DNA of 64,000 bases, taken from the NCBI GenBank assembly GCA_023055355.1, contig JALJCS010000052.1:265501-329500 (forward strand). The letters are read 5' to 3'. This document shows positions 24,459 to 35,439 of the stretch, one piece after another. The notes beneath the pieces are model-generated. The model was not told where the DNA came from, made no database searches, and was given only the letters and a program-made list of their open reading frames with translations. The position numbers were made by a program, and so were the translations under genes. The DNA comes from Agelaius tricolor (taxonomy: Eukaryota; Chordata; Aves; Passeriformes; Icteridae). Within the stretch, counting starts at the first letter, position 1. Every line of letters starts with the position of its first letter.

Positions 24459-24627
24459 ACGCTGAGTACCGTAGTTACATCCCAGTGGAATAGACGGGAC
24501 GGAGAGCATGAAGCCCACACTGAGCACCATAGTTACACCCCAATGGGTAGAAGGGACTGAGAGCACAGAGCTGACATTGAGTACAGTAGTTACATCCTAG
24601 TGGGCAGAAGGGACTGAGAGTCCCCTT
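24459..24627 (+). repeat. Three tandem copies of a 57-58 bp repeat within env
   Basis: Three diverged head-to-tail copies, each built as CTGAGTACCGTAGTTACATC then a CAGTGG-like box, a GGGACTGAGAG box and a short spacer. Copies begin near 24459, 24517 and 24573. The repeat lies between two env pieces and contributes stops. It appears nowhere else in the window that I noticed. Confidence 0.8.
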
Positions 24628-24734
24628 AGTCAATGTGGCCTTGGTCCCAAGCTTTTGTTCACTTGGCAGGTATGGGAAAAACAAAAAGCCTGGCAGCTTC
24701 AAGGGGGAGTGGGAGAAGGAATTAGCCGAAGGAT

Positions 24735-25205
24735 TTGTGGAACTGCTATAGCAAAGCAATCTCCATCAGTGTTTTGACAGATCAGACAAATAAGCGTGAA
24801 CAGGTTTGTACGCCCCCAAGCGTACAAGACTGTTGGCACAATTTTACATTAACACAAACTGCAGAAGTAGTTTGTCTTTGGTCCAAAACTAGTGAAGGCT
24901 TTTCTTTTAAGTTGATAATAAATGGTATGAACCAACCTTCTACTACCACCACTCCAGCCCAAGCACCGCTTATGCTTAGCCTGAGAAGTTTTGAAATTGG
25001 ACCATATATAATCAGGAAAACTGGTCAACAACACATATTGTTCAATCTGGCACGGTCTCTTAAACAAGTCAAATTGCTGATGATGCAAAACAATGTCTCA
25101 GAAATTCAGCCAGCCTGTTTGCCTTTTTTGCGGACTTCCTTTGAGGGTTGGACCACCTGGCTGCAAAAACAGAAAGTCCGTTTTTTCTTTAAAAACAGAC
25201 ACTAA
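24735..25205 (+). pseudogene. env: env remnant: second surface-subunit piece
   Basis: A 156-codon frame that includes 'VQDCWHNFTLTQTAEVVCLW' and 'SLRSFEIGPYIIRKTGQQH'. The DCWHN-x-TLT motif also occurs at the end of the preceding piece (about 24330-24357). This suggests an internal duplication in the surface subunit or duplicated sequence around the tandem repeat. The 3' part is Lys/Phe-rich after an apparent frame change. Env assignment is by position and continuity with the transmembrane subunit. Confidence 0.7.
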
Positions 25206-26040
25206 GAGACATAACCGGTGTTTTGGGAACAGGTTTTGGAATTCTAAATAGTATTGATTCTGAAGTACACTAATGGATAAATTGGCTGCCACAAAATGGT
25301 TAGAGATTTGACCAAATTAAAACAACCACTACAATCATCCTTATTGGCTTTGGGAACACAGCAGTGCTTGCTATCAAACATATTACCAGCTTGGGAAAAG
25401 GTCAATGTAAGTGATCACAAATTGGTAGACTGATGCACTCGGTGCTACACAAAACAACCTTTCTTTGGCTCTTAGCTGTATCCAGGCACAATTGTCGATG
25501 CAGTCAGTTGCTGCCTCAATGATAAGAGAAGGTGAAGGCAATTTTCCTACTGCAATTCAGAAAAGAATTTGGGACAGTGCCACTGATTTTGAAAGAGAAT
25601 TCCAATCCTGGTGGAACTTGGTGAATTTTACTTATCACCCCATTACAAACACAGCCGCAGCTCTTGCGTTAACCGTACGCAATGCCTCAGTGCATTTGAG
25701 ATTTCCTATTCTTGCAGTAGGGCTAAATCATGATGGAGCTATTCCCAATCTTTCTGAACATAGACAATGGGCCCATCAAACTGGTAAAAAATGGCAACAT
25801 GTTAATTTGGAATCTTCTATTGTCCGAGAACTAGGCTTCATCTGTGAAAGTAATGCAATTACAGCTCAGGATGTTTGTTTGGACACAGAACAAAATATCT
25901 GTCATTTTGAAATTCGTCCTAACGAGACTTTCGAAACAGTCCTTAAATATATAGGCAATGGGTGTGGGTGCTCTAGAACTGCTTGTGAATACGGTATTTG
26001 TAGAAAATGCAGTAGTGGATAGTAAAAATCATTCAAATTG
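25206..26040 (+). pseudogene. env: env remnant: transmembrane subunit, N-terminal part
   Basis: Begins with a Gly-rich hydrophobic stretch 'DITGVLGTGFGILNS' that looks like a fusion peptide. Broken frames follow, then a 185-codon open frame at 25465-26022 with 'LALSCIQAQLSMQSVAAS' and several cysteines ('GNGCGCSRTACEYG'). In living viruses this subunit drives membrane fusion. Here stops before 25465 and after 26022 separate the parts, and an LTR (26150-26820) splits the gene further down. Non-functional. Confidence 0.8.
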
Positions 26041-26149
26041 TTGCGCTTGTAACTTTACAAAATTGAGGGATGTGATTTTTCTTCAGAAGCTCCAGTTACC
26101 TCCCATTACCTTTTTCAATCCAATTAAAGACTGATTCACAAACTATTAC

Positions 26150-26820
26150 TGTCCTAGGGTGACGTTATGATGCTTGTATCCCCATCCGTGTGTTCTGTTG
26201 ATGCTGGCTATCATGTTCTGTGCCTTCAAGACTGGCTGTGAAGAGCGAATGTTTTGTTTTGGTTTTGCTATCAGCCGCTCCCCCACAGCTGGCACGACAC
26301 AGAGACAGGGCAGTACATGGGTGCTGCTTTTGCTTTTTGCTTTGCTTTTCGCTTTGCTCTTGCTTCGGCTTTGCTCCTGCTTTGCTCTTGCTTTTTTGCT
26401 CCTGCTCATTAGTTAGTTTAGCTAAGCAGTCCAAATTTTCCCTGGACTGTTTCTCCTTTCCCTTCTTTGGACCTACTCGGACCTGCTCCGGACTGGGACC
26501 TGGGAAACACCGAGAGTTTGCACCTTGTGGCCAAGGTGCAGCAGCTACCCCAGCACAGGACAGACTGATAACAGAGCGAGCACTCCCCAGAGAGACTTTC
26601 TGAAGTTGTCTACTTTTTCAGAGCGGTGAAAGAGTGGTGCCATCTGGTATTGTTCCTTTTGTGTGCTGCGGGGTGCTTTGCCTGTTACAGAAACAGGTTC
26701 TTTCCACTTGTTTCCAAGGAATCCTTCCCGACCCGGTTGGGGGGAGGGGCCGTGTGGGTTTGTTTTCTGGAGGGTCCACCTTTTGGAGGTTTTCTCCCAA
26801 ATTTGCCCGAAACCAGGACA
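26150..26820 (+). mobile_element. Solo LTR inserted in env
   Basis: Starts TGTCCTAGGGTGACGTTATG and ends AAACCAGGACA. It is the reverse complement family of 57511-58110: its first 35 bases mirror that element's end. Env-like reading resumes right after it ('PTPIGMN'), which marks it as an insertion. Flanks are attac (26145-26149) and ttcac (26821-26825), an imperfect five-base duplication. It contains a TTTGC/CTTTGCT-rich tract at about 26328-26400. This copy is in the opposite orientation to its three relatives in the window. Confidence 0.9.
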
Positions 26821-26825
26821 TTCAC

Positions 26826-27243
26826 CTACTCCCATTGGGATGAACATTACTTTGGTAAAGCAATCTTTGCTTCATCAGGACTTCATTGAAATATTGGAGA
26901 AGATCAAGAAGAATAGACAGAAAGCACAGGTAACTGTTCATCACAATGTGAAAGAAATACACCATGTCATAGAGAGAGTAAGAAAAGATGCTGAACACAG
27001 GTGGTAGGATACTCTTTTTGGGTGGTCACCTACTGCCACAAGAGTCCTGAACAGTATGTGTCATCCCATCATTGCCCTTTTGCGTTTCGTTTTGATTGGG
27101 GTTTTTTAATCAGCAATCTTACTCATTATGAATTGGAGAATGATGAAAGAGTTAACAAAATTGATGTCTGTCATTAATGCACACAACTTGGCTGATGTCT
27201 GTTTCACTGTGGCCATCTCCAAGACTATTGACACAAGGCGACT
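26826..27243 (+). pseudogene. env: env remnant: transmembrane subunit, C-terminal part
   Basis: Continues env after the inserted LTR. A Lys/Glu-rich helical stretch ('IEILEKIKKNRQKAQVTVHH') ends at a stop near 27005. A hydrophobic stretch with one stop (about 27064-27140, 'HPIIALLRFVLIGV') is the likely membrane span. A short tail 'INAHNLADVCFTV' follows. The order helix, membrane span, tail fits a retroviral transmembrane subunit. Broken by at least two stops. Confidence 0.78.
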
Positions 27244-27643
27244 ATAAATGAGAGGATGTGTTTTGAAATCGTCTTCAATTTTCTTTGAAGATTATAAGAA
27301 AATTACTTTTGATTTTTGGTGAATTGTTTTGAAAAAAAATATTTTAAATGAACTGTTGTTGATTTGTTTATTGCTTTATTGCCTTTGATTATTTGTGATT
27401 AGTTTCAGATATTTGAAAAAAATGTTTCAAAATAATATGGTTTAAATTCCTGTTATTATATTTCTTTCTTGTTTCCTTACCCCCGCCTTTTTTTATCTTT
27501 TCTTGTCCTTCCCTTCTCTCTCTCCGTCTGACGTATTGTCTCTGCTTTCCAGGATATGCTACCAATGCGCGACAAGTACACAACAATAGTACAGAACACT
27601 GCTGATGAAGACCCTTTGAAGCCTGTCGTGAGTCACCAGGTGC
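27244..27643. other. Provirus 3' non-coding region
   Basis: Lies between the env remnant and the 3' LTR. It is AT-rich, then has a pyrimidine-rich stretch (about 27460-27530). No clear polypurine tract is left directly before the LTR, so the plus-strand priming site seems decayed. Confidence 0.6.
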
Positions 27644-28629
27644 TGTGAAAGACGGTCTGAGGTTCCCCCCATTTGCCTCACGACCGTCCACAGGACCGAT
27701 ATCAGAAGCCTGAGGACCCCGATGGGACCTCTAGCCTGCCAGTAATGGATGAACACCAAAAATCCTGAGGCCCCTGAGCAGAATTCTGGCCTGCCAAGTG
27801 ATTGTTCACAGCTGTGTCTTCAGTGACTGCTTCTAGCAGGGCCTGCCAAGGGGCGACCCGGCCTATATGCTTGCACCTGCTTCACGACAATAGACCAGGA
27901 ATTTTCCCACCTCTTGGCCAGATGAACTTGCTGGGGCAACTTGGTAGCCCCCCCATGGAAAATCCTTCCTCTGCTCCACTACCACCGTGAGGCACCGAGG
28001 TTGAAGCCCCCCTACCAAGGACTGAGACTGAGACACCTGTAATTCTGATGCAGGGGTGCTGGCCTGACTGAAGCAGGATGCCTGCTGAGTGCTGCCTACA
28101 GATGTGTTCACTGGATCTAGACTGGTTTCCCCCAGAAAGCAGTCCTGAAACAGTGGGTCCCACTCACTGCTGCTACTGACTTATCCTGCTGAGAACATGG
28201 ACTGTCTGTACCCGTCTTCAATACCTTTTTCCCCCTCAGCAATTTCAATAGACTTCTTCTTCTTGATTGGATCTGTTCCCCCTCAGCCATTTCAAGATTC
28301 TGTTTCCCCCCTCAGCAATGGACTATAATAGAACCTTGAGTTCACCAGGACTTGGAGATCTTCCCAACGTGACTAGGCAAACTCTATCGGCCGGACTAAG
28401 AGGACTTAGTCTCTCCATGTTTGGTAGCTATACTCCTCTCTCTTTCTCCCCCTCTTTTTTATTCTTTTCCTCTCCCTGATTCCTTTCAGGCATTTGCTGT
28501 GGTCATTCTATAAAGGTGCATTTGTTTGGATTGATACTGCAATCCCCTTTCCAGGTTGTCTGTTGCACTCCCAGATCAGTTAACCAACCAACCAGTTAAC
28601 CAACCCGTTGGTATGAGCGGATGGTGACA
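27644..28629 (+). repeat. 3' LTR of the provirus
   Basis: 986 bp from TGTGAAAGAC to GGATGGTGACA, uninterrupted. It shows the intact target site for the element inserted in the 5' LTR (a single actcc before CTCTCTTTCTCC). It shares the three polypyrimidine-CAG boxes and an ACTATAATAG stretch with the 5' LTR. The right target site is atacc at 28630-28634. Confidence 0.92.
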
Positions 28630-28741
28630 ATACCTTCTTTCAAGCTGCACTTGGTTCTAGTCCATAGAAGCACACTGGTAGGTAAAAGTAGACTCTAAAA
28701 GATAGCATTCAAAACGTATTTCCCTTGTCTTCCCATTAAAG
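28630..28741. other. Flank of the provirus
   Basis: Short non-coding stretch after the right target site, ending in a pyrimidine tract and AG (28740-28741). Confidence 0.4.
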
Positions 28742-28942
28742 CAAGTGAAGAAAGCAGACAGGAGATCTTCAGATAACATGCTATGCAAATTGAAAAGATT
28801 CTGTCCTTATTTGAAGCAACTGAGGAACTCACACAATGAAATACAGTTCAGACAGATGGAAGGGTCACAGATGATGTCAAATCTGTACTTCCAATGTTTG
28901 AATGAAGCAAGATTTCTTGAAGTACAATCCTATACAATGAAG
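28742..28942 (+). other. Exon-like block of 201 bp, unassigned
   Basis: A pyrimidine-rich stretch ending in AG precedes it, and AAG|GTGAGT, a consensus splice donor, ends it. The block is exactly 67 codons and is open throughout in one frame ('RRSSDNMLCKLKRFCPYLKQ' is part of it). A different frame (from 28744) also reads protein-like, with 'MQIEKILSLFEATEELTQ' and, past the donor, 'GEFAEAIELGLFYKHNVF', but carries several stops. So it may be an exon, or a decayed coding fragment in which the donor is chance. I do not recognise the family in either reading. Confidence 0.3.
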
Positions 28943-30329
28943 GTGAGTTTGCAGAAGCAATTGAACTGGGTCTGTTTTATAAACACAATGTTTTCTAAGT
29001 AACTGAGGATTCAGGAAGGCAACCTTGGAATTTAAAGGATTTAGAAACATACAAATACCAAGACTGGCAGTTCATTAGCTTTAACAGTCTCTTCAAATAA
29101 GATCTATTTTTAACTTCTTCTTGTAGTAGGTCTGAAGACATTAGGAACGATGCAATAAAACAAAACAAACAACAAACCAAAACAAAACCAAAACAGCTTT
29201 CTGAAAAAGCTTGGAGAAACCAGAGAAATTATGATTTTTAGGGGTTAAGTAGTCCTTTAAAAGTTGTCTCTGGGAAAAGAGATAAAAAACCACTCATTGA
29301 CTGTGGAGTATATTCCAAACCTGTACTGAAGCATGTAAGGGACAAGAGCCGGTAATAAAACTACTATGCTGGGTTCATCTGTTAAAAGCATTCCAGAATG
29401 GTTGAAATTATCAATCACATAATGTGGGATTAAAAAAAAAAAAAGGAAAAAAGAAAAAAGAAGAAAACATAGAGAAAAAAATATTTTGAAGATGTTTTCC
29501 CATTCCCAGATGGCATAACAACTTTATTTCATTTTGTTCCTAAGACTGATTAATAGCTTATGAAGTGTTTTACAATTGAGAGTGAGAGTGTTCACACTAA
29601 CCGTACAATTTGGATGGATCTCTTTTACTTTGCAGAGCAGCAGATACGGTTTAGCACTCCACAGCTCAGTCCCCAAAAGTGAATGGGTGTGGCAGATTTA
29701 ACCTAACTGGCCAGTCCACCAGAATACTTAATTATCTTGGAAAATGCTTTGCTCTATCTCATTATCTGGACATGTCTCTCTAGCTCCGCTTTGAGCTCCT
29801 TGATCTTTCATCGACAGGATGAGATCCAATTTAGCTTAGCAAGGACATAGCCTTTCAAAACCACATCTTTTATCTTCTGCATTCATCCAAGTACATTTCT
29901 ACTGCAGGGAACCCTGTGGAAGATCCTAGTTGTTTTGTTTCTCAGATAGTTGTTGCATAAAAGAGCTCTTCTTTTAATTTTTTTCCTGCTAAAGGATAGG
30001 CTCTGTACTTAACTGATTGTGATGCTAACTCATTATCATCTATTCTTCAGTCGTACAGAGTAGGCAGCAAAGTTTTCTTCTGAAGACATTCATTTAAGGA
30101 GAAATGCTGAAGGTCTGACTTTACTTGCAAAGGTCACTGATTGACCGGTTGCAAAATTGTTAAGTCTAGTAAGAGCAGGAAAAGTGTGCTGTTGCTGTGC
30201 CTGTAAATGTCGTGTCAGCTGCTGTTGGGATAAAAAGCATGAGCATAAGAAAACATGGATAGAAAAGAAATTTGTTGTGATTTCTGCACAAGAGGAAGTA
30301 TGAAGCACTTATTTCAGTGGCTAAGACAG
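28943..30329. other. Unassigned AT-rich DNA
   Basis: No gene recognised. An AAAC-rich stretch is at about 29155-29200 and an A/G-rich stretch at about 29430-29480. Confidence 0.45.
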
Positions 30330-30503
30330 TATCATCATTGGGCCAGTTCTCTTCAACATCTTTTGAACAACCTGGACACAGCACTTGAAGGAATATTAAG
30401 AAAGTTTGCCAAAGACACTAAATTGGGAGGAGCTGTGAGCTAACTCCCTTGAGGGCACAGAGACCTTGCAGAGAGATCTTGCCAAATAGGAGAGATGGGC
30501 AAT

Positions 30504-31074
30504 TCTTGCTGGCCGGGAGTCTATGCACAAATCACAAAAGGGGCGGGACTGCTGGGGACGGCGTCTCAAGCTGGTTTTTTTCCAGCATCAGTCTCATTAC
30601 ATGGTGATGACAATGGGAAGCTGCCAGCAGCTCACGTCCCCAGCAGCAGACAAAGAACTTAATGTTACAACTGACTTGAAAAGTTTTTTGACCAATCCCA
30701 CAAAGCAAAAGCATATTGACAGTACTTCTATCCAATCACTATAAAGACATGTACCTGGGCTTAGAACAATGCTCGCTTCTTTTGAATAAAAGACCTGCTT
30801 GTAAGCCTTAAGATACAATGCACAGAGCTCCATTATTAAGCTTAGAACTACCTAACATCACGCTAGATATACTTTGCTGTAGCTTAGGGAGTTATTCTAG
30901 ACAAGCATTAATACACAGACCATTGTTCCATTTGTCCTTACTTTTCTACTTCTCATCTAATTTTTCTGCTGACAAACCTTATGACTACTGCTTAGCTCCA
31001 ATGACAGTTCTGCTGTCTCTGAGGCCTGCTTTTTGCAGCTTTCCCAAACCCCTCTGTTTTTGAGGATTCCCACA
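30504..31074 (+). mobile_element. Solo LTR inserted in CR1
   Basis: A 571-bp element between six-base direct repeats ggcaat (30498-30503 and 31075-31080), with CR1 sequence continuous on both sides. It starts TCTTGCTGG instead of TG and ends CCCACA. A TATA-like CACTATAAAGAC (about 30737) and AATAAAAG (about 30785) in sense suggest plus orientation. The six-base duplication suits an ERVK-type element. Confidence 0.85.
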
Positions 31075-31330
31075 GGCAATCACCAACCAGATGGAGTGGA
31101 ACAAGGGCAAGTGCTGGATTCAGCACCTGCAACTGGGCAATCCTGGTGGGTGTATAGACTGGGGAGGGAGCAAGAGGCTGGGAGAAGCACTGCAGAAAGG
31201 GATCCAGGCTCCTGGCCAATGGCAAGCTGAATGTGCATCAGCAGTGCCCTGGCAGCCAGGAGGGCCAAGCCTGTCCTGGGGTGCATCAGGCACAGCATCA
31301 CCAGCTGGGCAAGGGAGGGGATTGTCTTGC

Positions 31331-31360
31331 TCTGCTCTGCTCTGCTCTGCTCTGCTCTGG
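31331..31360 (+). repeat. (TCTGC)6 microsatellite
   Basis: Six units of TCTGC, the last ending in G, within the CR1 copy. Confidence 0.97.
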
Positions 31361-31655
31361 GGCGGAATCACCTTGGTATTAGAAAGTCCTCAAATGAGGT
31401 CTACAAAGACAGGACTCAAAGAAATGGCATGCAGCTGAGTCAGGGGAGGTTTAGGTCGGGTATCAGGAAAAAGTTTTTAACCCGAGAATGGCTGGGCACT
31501 GGAAGAGTCTCTCCAGGGAGTGGTCACACCATCACAACTGTCTGAGTTTGGGAGTTCAAGGATGGCCCCAGGCAGGGCCAGGAGTTGGACTGATGATGAT
31601 CCTGATGGGGTCCTTCCAATTCAACAGATTCAACGACTCAATGGTTCTGTCCTGG

Positions 31656-33689
31656 CCACTCAAGGTATATTGCTTGGTCTCATCAGATTTTGATCTGCTC
31701 TTGTTGTTGGTCAGACTTTGTCCCTACTGGCTAATGATATTTATCACAAAAGACAAAGTGCCTTTTCTCAATTTTCTCAAGCAATTGGAACATGCGCCTT
31801 AGAATCCTAAAAAAGTCTTTTCTTTGAAACAACACTGTAGTGTTTTTCACTGCCCAGTAGTCTTTCCAGATCTTAAGGAGAAAGAAGGCAAAATGAGGGG
31901 ACGTATTACAATGAATGATTGTCAGTTTTCCGGTTCTTTAGCAGTATATTTGTACTTCCACTATTCTTTTCTGTAAAATCATGGTTTTCTATAGTATCCA
32001 ATTTTTTAGCAAGACACATTTCTGCAACTGAGCCCATCAGTCTTTGTGAAAAGATATTGTCAAAAGTACAAAACATATGAATAGGCAGTGACAAGTGAGG
32101 GAAAAAAGGAGTATGAGAAGCAGCTGCATGATACTAAAGTGAGACAAGAAGGAGGAGAAGGTGCTCCAGTTGACAGAGCAAAGAATCCCCCACAGTCCCT
32201 GGAGGACATCATCATCAAGCAAGTTGTCTCCCAGCAGTCCCTGGAGAACCGTGGAGGAACACAATGGAGCTCGTGGGGAGCTCCATGCCACAGCAGGTGA
32301 CTGTGCCTTGAAGGAAGCTGCAGCTTGTGGAGGGAGAGAGGGCCAGAAAAGCATCCTTGACCTCTTGGAAGAGTGGAAGAGTACGTGCAAATCTTCAACA
32401 GCTGCTAACTCTAATCTATTCTTTTTCCACTTCTTGTCTTAGGTAAGTAAGAAGACAAGCCAAGAATTAGAAGCCTAAATTCTTTTGCTTGAGGCTCCCA
32501 TTCTTTCTGCCATTCTCTTCAAATTTAGTTTGAAGTAAAACTCATGATAAAGTTCTTAAGGCTTGATGTTCAGGCTTTTCAGAAAATAGGGAGTGCAAAT
32601 AACTCTTGTCACTGTCATTTTTTTCATAGAAGGAAAAAAGGGAAATTACTGGTTTTCAAGGACTTACGGAAATCCATTGGTAACGGTGGTGAGACTGAAG
32701 AGTTTACTTAATCTGAAAAGAGAATGTCGTGGAGCTACCTCAGCTCTGTACAAGTTTTTTTACCAGGAAGTCTAGACTTTTAAACAAACTAAGGACACAA
32801 TAGTTATCTCTGGGAATATTTTAGTATGTATAGTACATTCATCTTTAAATAGTTCTATCATCTGTTTGACAGTTATGACTTGGGCTTTAATTTTGATGTG
32901 AAAAGAAATATTTGTGATTCAGATCATTTCCATTTCTGAAGCATTTCAGTTGTTGACTGTTTTTGCTGTCTCCTGAGGGCGGGAAAATAGTCTTTGTACC
33001 AATACTGAAACAAACTAGATGGAAAAATTTGTTTTCCTCATTCTTTTCTGTCTATTCGAACAGGCACAGCAGCAAGACCACTGCTATGAGTCTGAGTGGC
33101 CCTTCCGCTCCAGGATGACAAACTTGTAGTGGCTAGTATGTTATTTGCACCCATTTCTGATGCCGGCTGTTAACTGTTGTGCAGAAAGATCTGTCAACCT
33201 TTTTCCCAGGAAGACACTTCTGAATTGCTTCACTTGTCTCTGAAGCAGAGAACTAAGCTGGCACTCCATTTCTGAGATCTTGCTGTGTTAGCCCCCAAAC
33301 CCATTTCTTTCAAATGCCTTTTACTTTCAACCCAAGCACTTCATTACTTCATGATGTAATCTCTTGTTCTTCATGTTCGGGGGATTGTTTTAGACTGATA
33401 AGAACATATTGCAGTAAGCAGGTAGAACATCTATCTTAAGCAGTATCCATCACTTGGCTTTGGTTCATGTATCATAACATCTGCAAGGCATGTCATTTAC
33501 AATCAATGGATGGGCTGGGGTAACGGGCCACAGGTTTAGGAATCTTTCTGCAATTAATTTTGCGTTAAAATTTAGCTCTTATCATTTCAAGTGGGTCTTT
33601 ATTAAAACAATCATCTATTTATTACCTGGACCACAATGACCAGTGTACCTGTACCACAGTCAACAGTGGCTGAGCATCCTACAGCAATT
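31656..33689. other. Unassigned DNA with a CCCTGGAG-repeated stretch
   Basis: Mostly AT-rich without recognised features. At about 32150-32360 a GC-richer stretch contains CAGTCCCTGGAG twice, 39 bases apart, and may be a decayed tandem or LTR fragment. I cannot place it in a family. Confidence 0.4.
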
Positions 33690-34140
33690 CCAAGAAGAAG
33701 AATGGTCTGAGCCCCCAGTGCAGCACAAGAAGTCTGTCATCAAGCCAGAGTCCTGCAGGCATTTTCTCAGCCTGGAGAAGAGCAGACTCCGGGCAAATTG
33801 TTAGAGCAGCTCTCCAGTAGCTGAAGACAGCCTACCAGAAGGAGGCAGGTGAGCTACACAAGGGCACGGAGCGATAGGAAAAGTGTGGATGGCTTTAAAA
33901 CCTGAAGAGGATAGGTTTCCTTTGGCTATTGGGAAGAAATTCCTTGCCAAGATGGTTGTGAGACACTAGAACATGTTGTGGGTGACCAATTCCTGGAAGT
34001 GATCAAGGCCAGCTTGAATGGGTCTTTGAGCTTAAGGCGCTCTAGTGGAAGGTGTCCCTGACAATGACATGCTGGGGAGGACGTAGGTGAATTTAAGGTC
34101 CTTTCCAAAGCCAACCATTCCATTATTCTATGGTAATCAT
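33690..34140 (+). mobile_element. CR1 LINE 3' end
   Basis: Contains CR1 3' boxes in sense: tgggaagaaattccttgcc, the agtggaaggtgtccctgac box and a final tttaaggtcctttccaaagc followed by ATTATTCTATGG. The 5' part is truncated and degenerate. Confidence 0.88.
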
Positions 34141-34338
34141 TCTGTACAGTAGCAGTAAGAAGTTGAAGCTAGAAATAACATAGTAATGCTGAGAAACTGC
34201 TATCCAAGGAGTTGAACTGTTTGGGTCTCACATTTATGTGCCATTTAGCAATACTATATCTAATATCTACTCCTCGCTCTTTATCATACACGCAAGTATT
34301 TTATCATTAACGTTTCTGATATTTGGGAATTTTCTTCC

Positions 34339-34394
34339 CTTCTCTTTCTTTCTTTCTTTCTCTTTCTTTCTTTCTTTCTTTCTTTCATTCTTTT

Positions 34395-34451
<57 letters not shown>

Positions 34452-34472
34452 TTTCTTTCTTTTCTTTCTTTC
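34339..34472 (+). repeat. (TTTC)n microsatellite
   Basis: About 130 bases of nearly pure TTTC repeats with a few interruptions. Polypyrimidine on one strand. It continues into a CTTCC-rich stretch to about 34560. The long Phe/Ser/Leu or Lys/Glu frames over it are artefacts of the repeat. Confidence 0.98.
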
Positions 34473-34560
34473 CCCCACTTCCTTCTTTCACTGCCTTCCT
34501 TCCATTATGTCCTTCTTTCTGCCAAGTCCTTCTGCCACTTCCTTCCCTCCCTCCCTCCAC

Positions 34561-35439
34561 TTTGATGTTAATTTGCAAACTGTCAAGTAGTTACAGGAAA
34601 TTACTCTTCTTAAATATCATTTTGAAGCTTAGAAATGAATAACAAAATTGTGTCAAAACAGGGCATTTAAAAGCCATCTGAAAGTGAGAACTAGCTATTG
34701 AAAAGACAAAAATACAAAAATGAAATGATGGAGTGGATGGTTTTAAGGGATATTCTTTGTATGGCTTTGATACAAAGGAGGATCTCAATTTTTACACCTT
34801 CTAAAAACACATCTTGAAACTTACTACTTTCCGTGACAAAAATATTTCCAAAACATGGAAATTGATTTTTGCAGATGAAAATATCATCTCCCAAATAGTC
34901 ATCATCAAGTCCAAGAATTACCTTGCTTTTACATAGTAAGATTTATGGAGATTTCTATTCTCACACAAACAAAGAAGAATCTCTCAAATGACTAGAAAAT
35001 TTTTAAAAGCAAAATAACCTTGAAGAAAAAAGATCCAAAAAAGAGCAGGGAATTATATACGTCCACACTTGTTACATGTTGGTTACTAATATTGGCTCTA
35101 GTTTGTTGGCGAGTACACTTCCCATTCACGCACACAGACACCCCTCTTCCTCCTGCACACAGATGCGTGCTATTGGGTCTCAAAGAATGGACTATTTTCT
35201 CTTAGATAGGTTTTGGTTCTCAAAGTCAAAGCGTAGTCTTCCTGGCTCTATTACCAGGATTTTGTTCCGGGAAGGGAATGTGCTTGTGCCTGTTAGAAAT
35301 GGGGAGGAGGGGACAGAAAGCAAAGCCATTTGAAGACAACCTGCAGCATAACTAAGAAAGAAGGGTGCTTCTTGACTGCACAGCAAAAGAAATATCGGGA
35401 GTAAAATGGAGGAAAACTTGAGGTGCTGATAGAGTTTCT
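34561..35439. other. Unassigned DNA before the satellite
   Basis: No gene or repeat recognised. It ends where the first partial satellite unit becomes recognisable, near 35440. Confidence 0.45.

Larger units (their letters stand above)
15908..28629 (+). mobile_element. Endogenous retrovirus provirus with nested insertions, defective
   Basis: Two related LTRs in the same orientation (15908-18187 and 27644-28629) flank gag, pro, pol and env remnants in retroviral order. The probable target-site duplication is atacg (15903-15907) against atacc (28630-28634), five bases with one mismatch. Three later LTR insertions interrupt it: two nested in the 5' LTR and one in env. Each coding region carries stop codons or frame changes, and the catalytic reverse-transcriptase region is broken, so it cannot make a full set of proteins. 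Its class is unclear: a five-base duplication is typical of ERVL-like or some class I elements. I recognise the general type as one widespread in bird genomes but do not assign a database name. Confidence 0.92.
30330..31655 (+). mobile_element. CR1 LINE copy, split by an LTR
   Basis: The left part translates to 'GPVLFNIF', and after frame changes to 'SLPKTLNWEE' and 'LQRDLAK', which follow the CR1 reverse-transcriptase C-terminal order. After the inserted LTR (30504-31074) the CR1 frame resumes with 'GVEQGQVLDSAPATG' and continues through the 3' region (a gggaggtttaggtcggg box) to a degenerate CR1 tail near 31650. It is dead, with multiple stops and a TCTGC expansion inside. Confidence 0.82.

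Noticed and set aside
15908..28629. An intact or coding-competent provirus
   Set aside because: Stops and frame changes occur in gag, pro, pol and env; the reverse-transcriptase catalytic motif is cut, an LTR splits env, and the 5' LTR is interrupted.
32088..32442. A gene at 32088-32442 with 'SLEDIIIKQVVSQQSLENR'
   Set aside because: The peptide repeats follow a CAGTCCCTGGAG DNA repeat and overlapping frames are equally long. A decayed repeat is more likely.
34238..34642. Phe/Ser/Leu-rich and Lys/Glu-rich open frames
   Set aside because: They are translations of the TTTC microsatellite.
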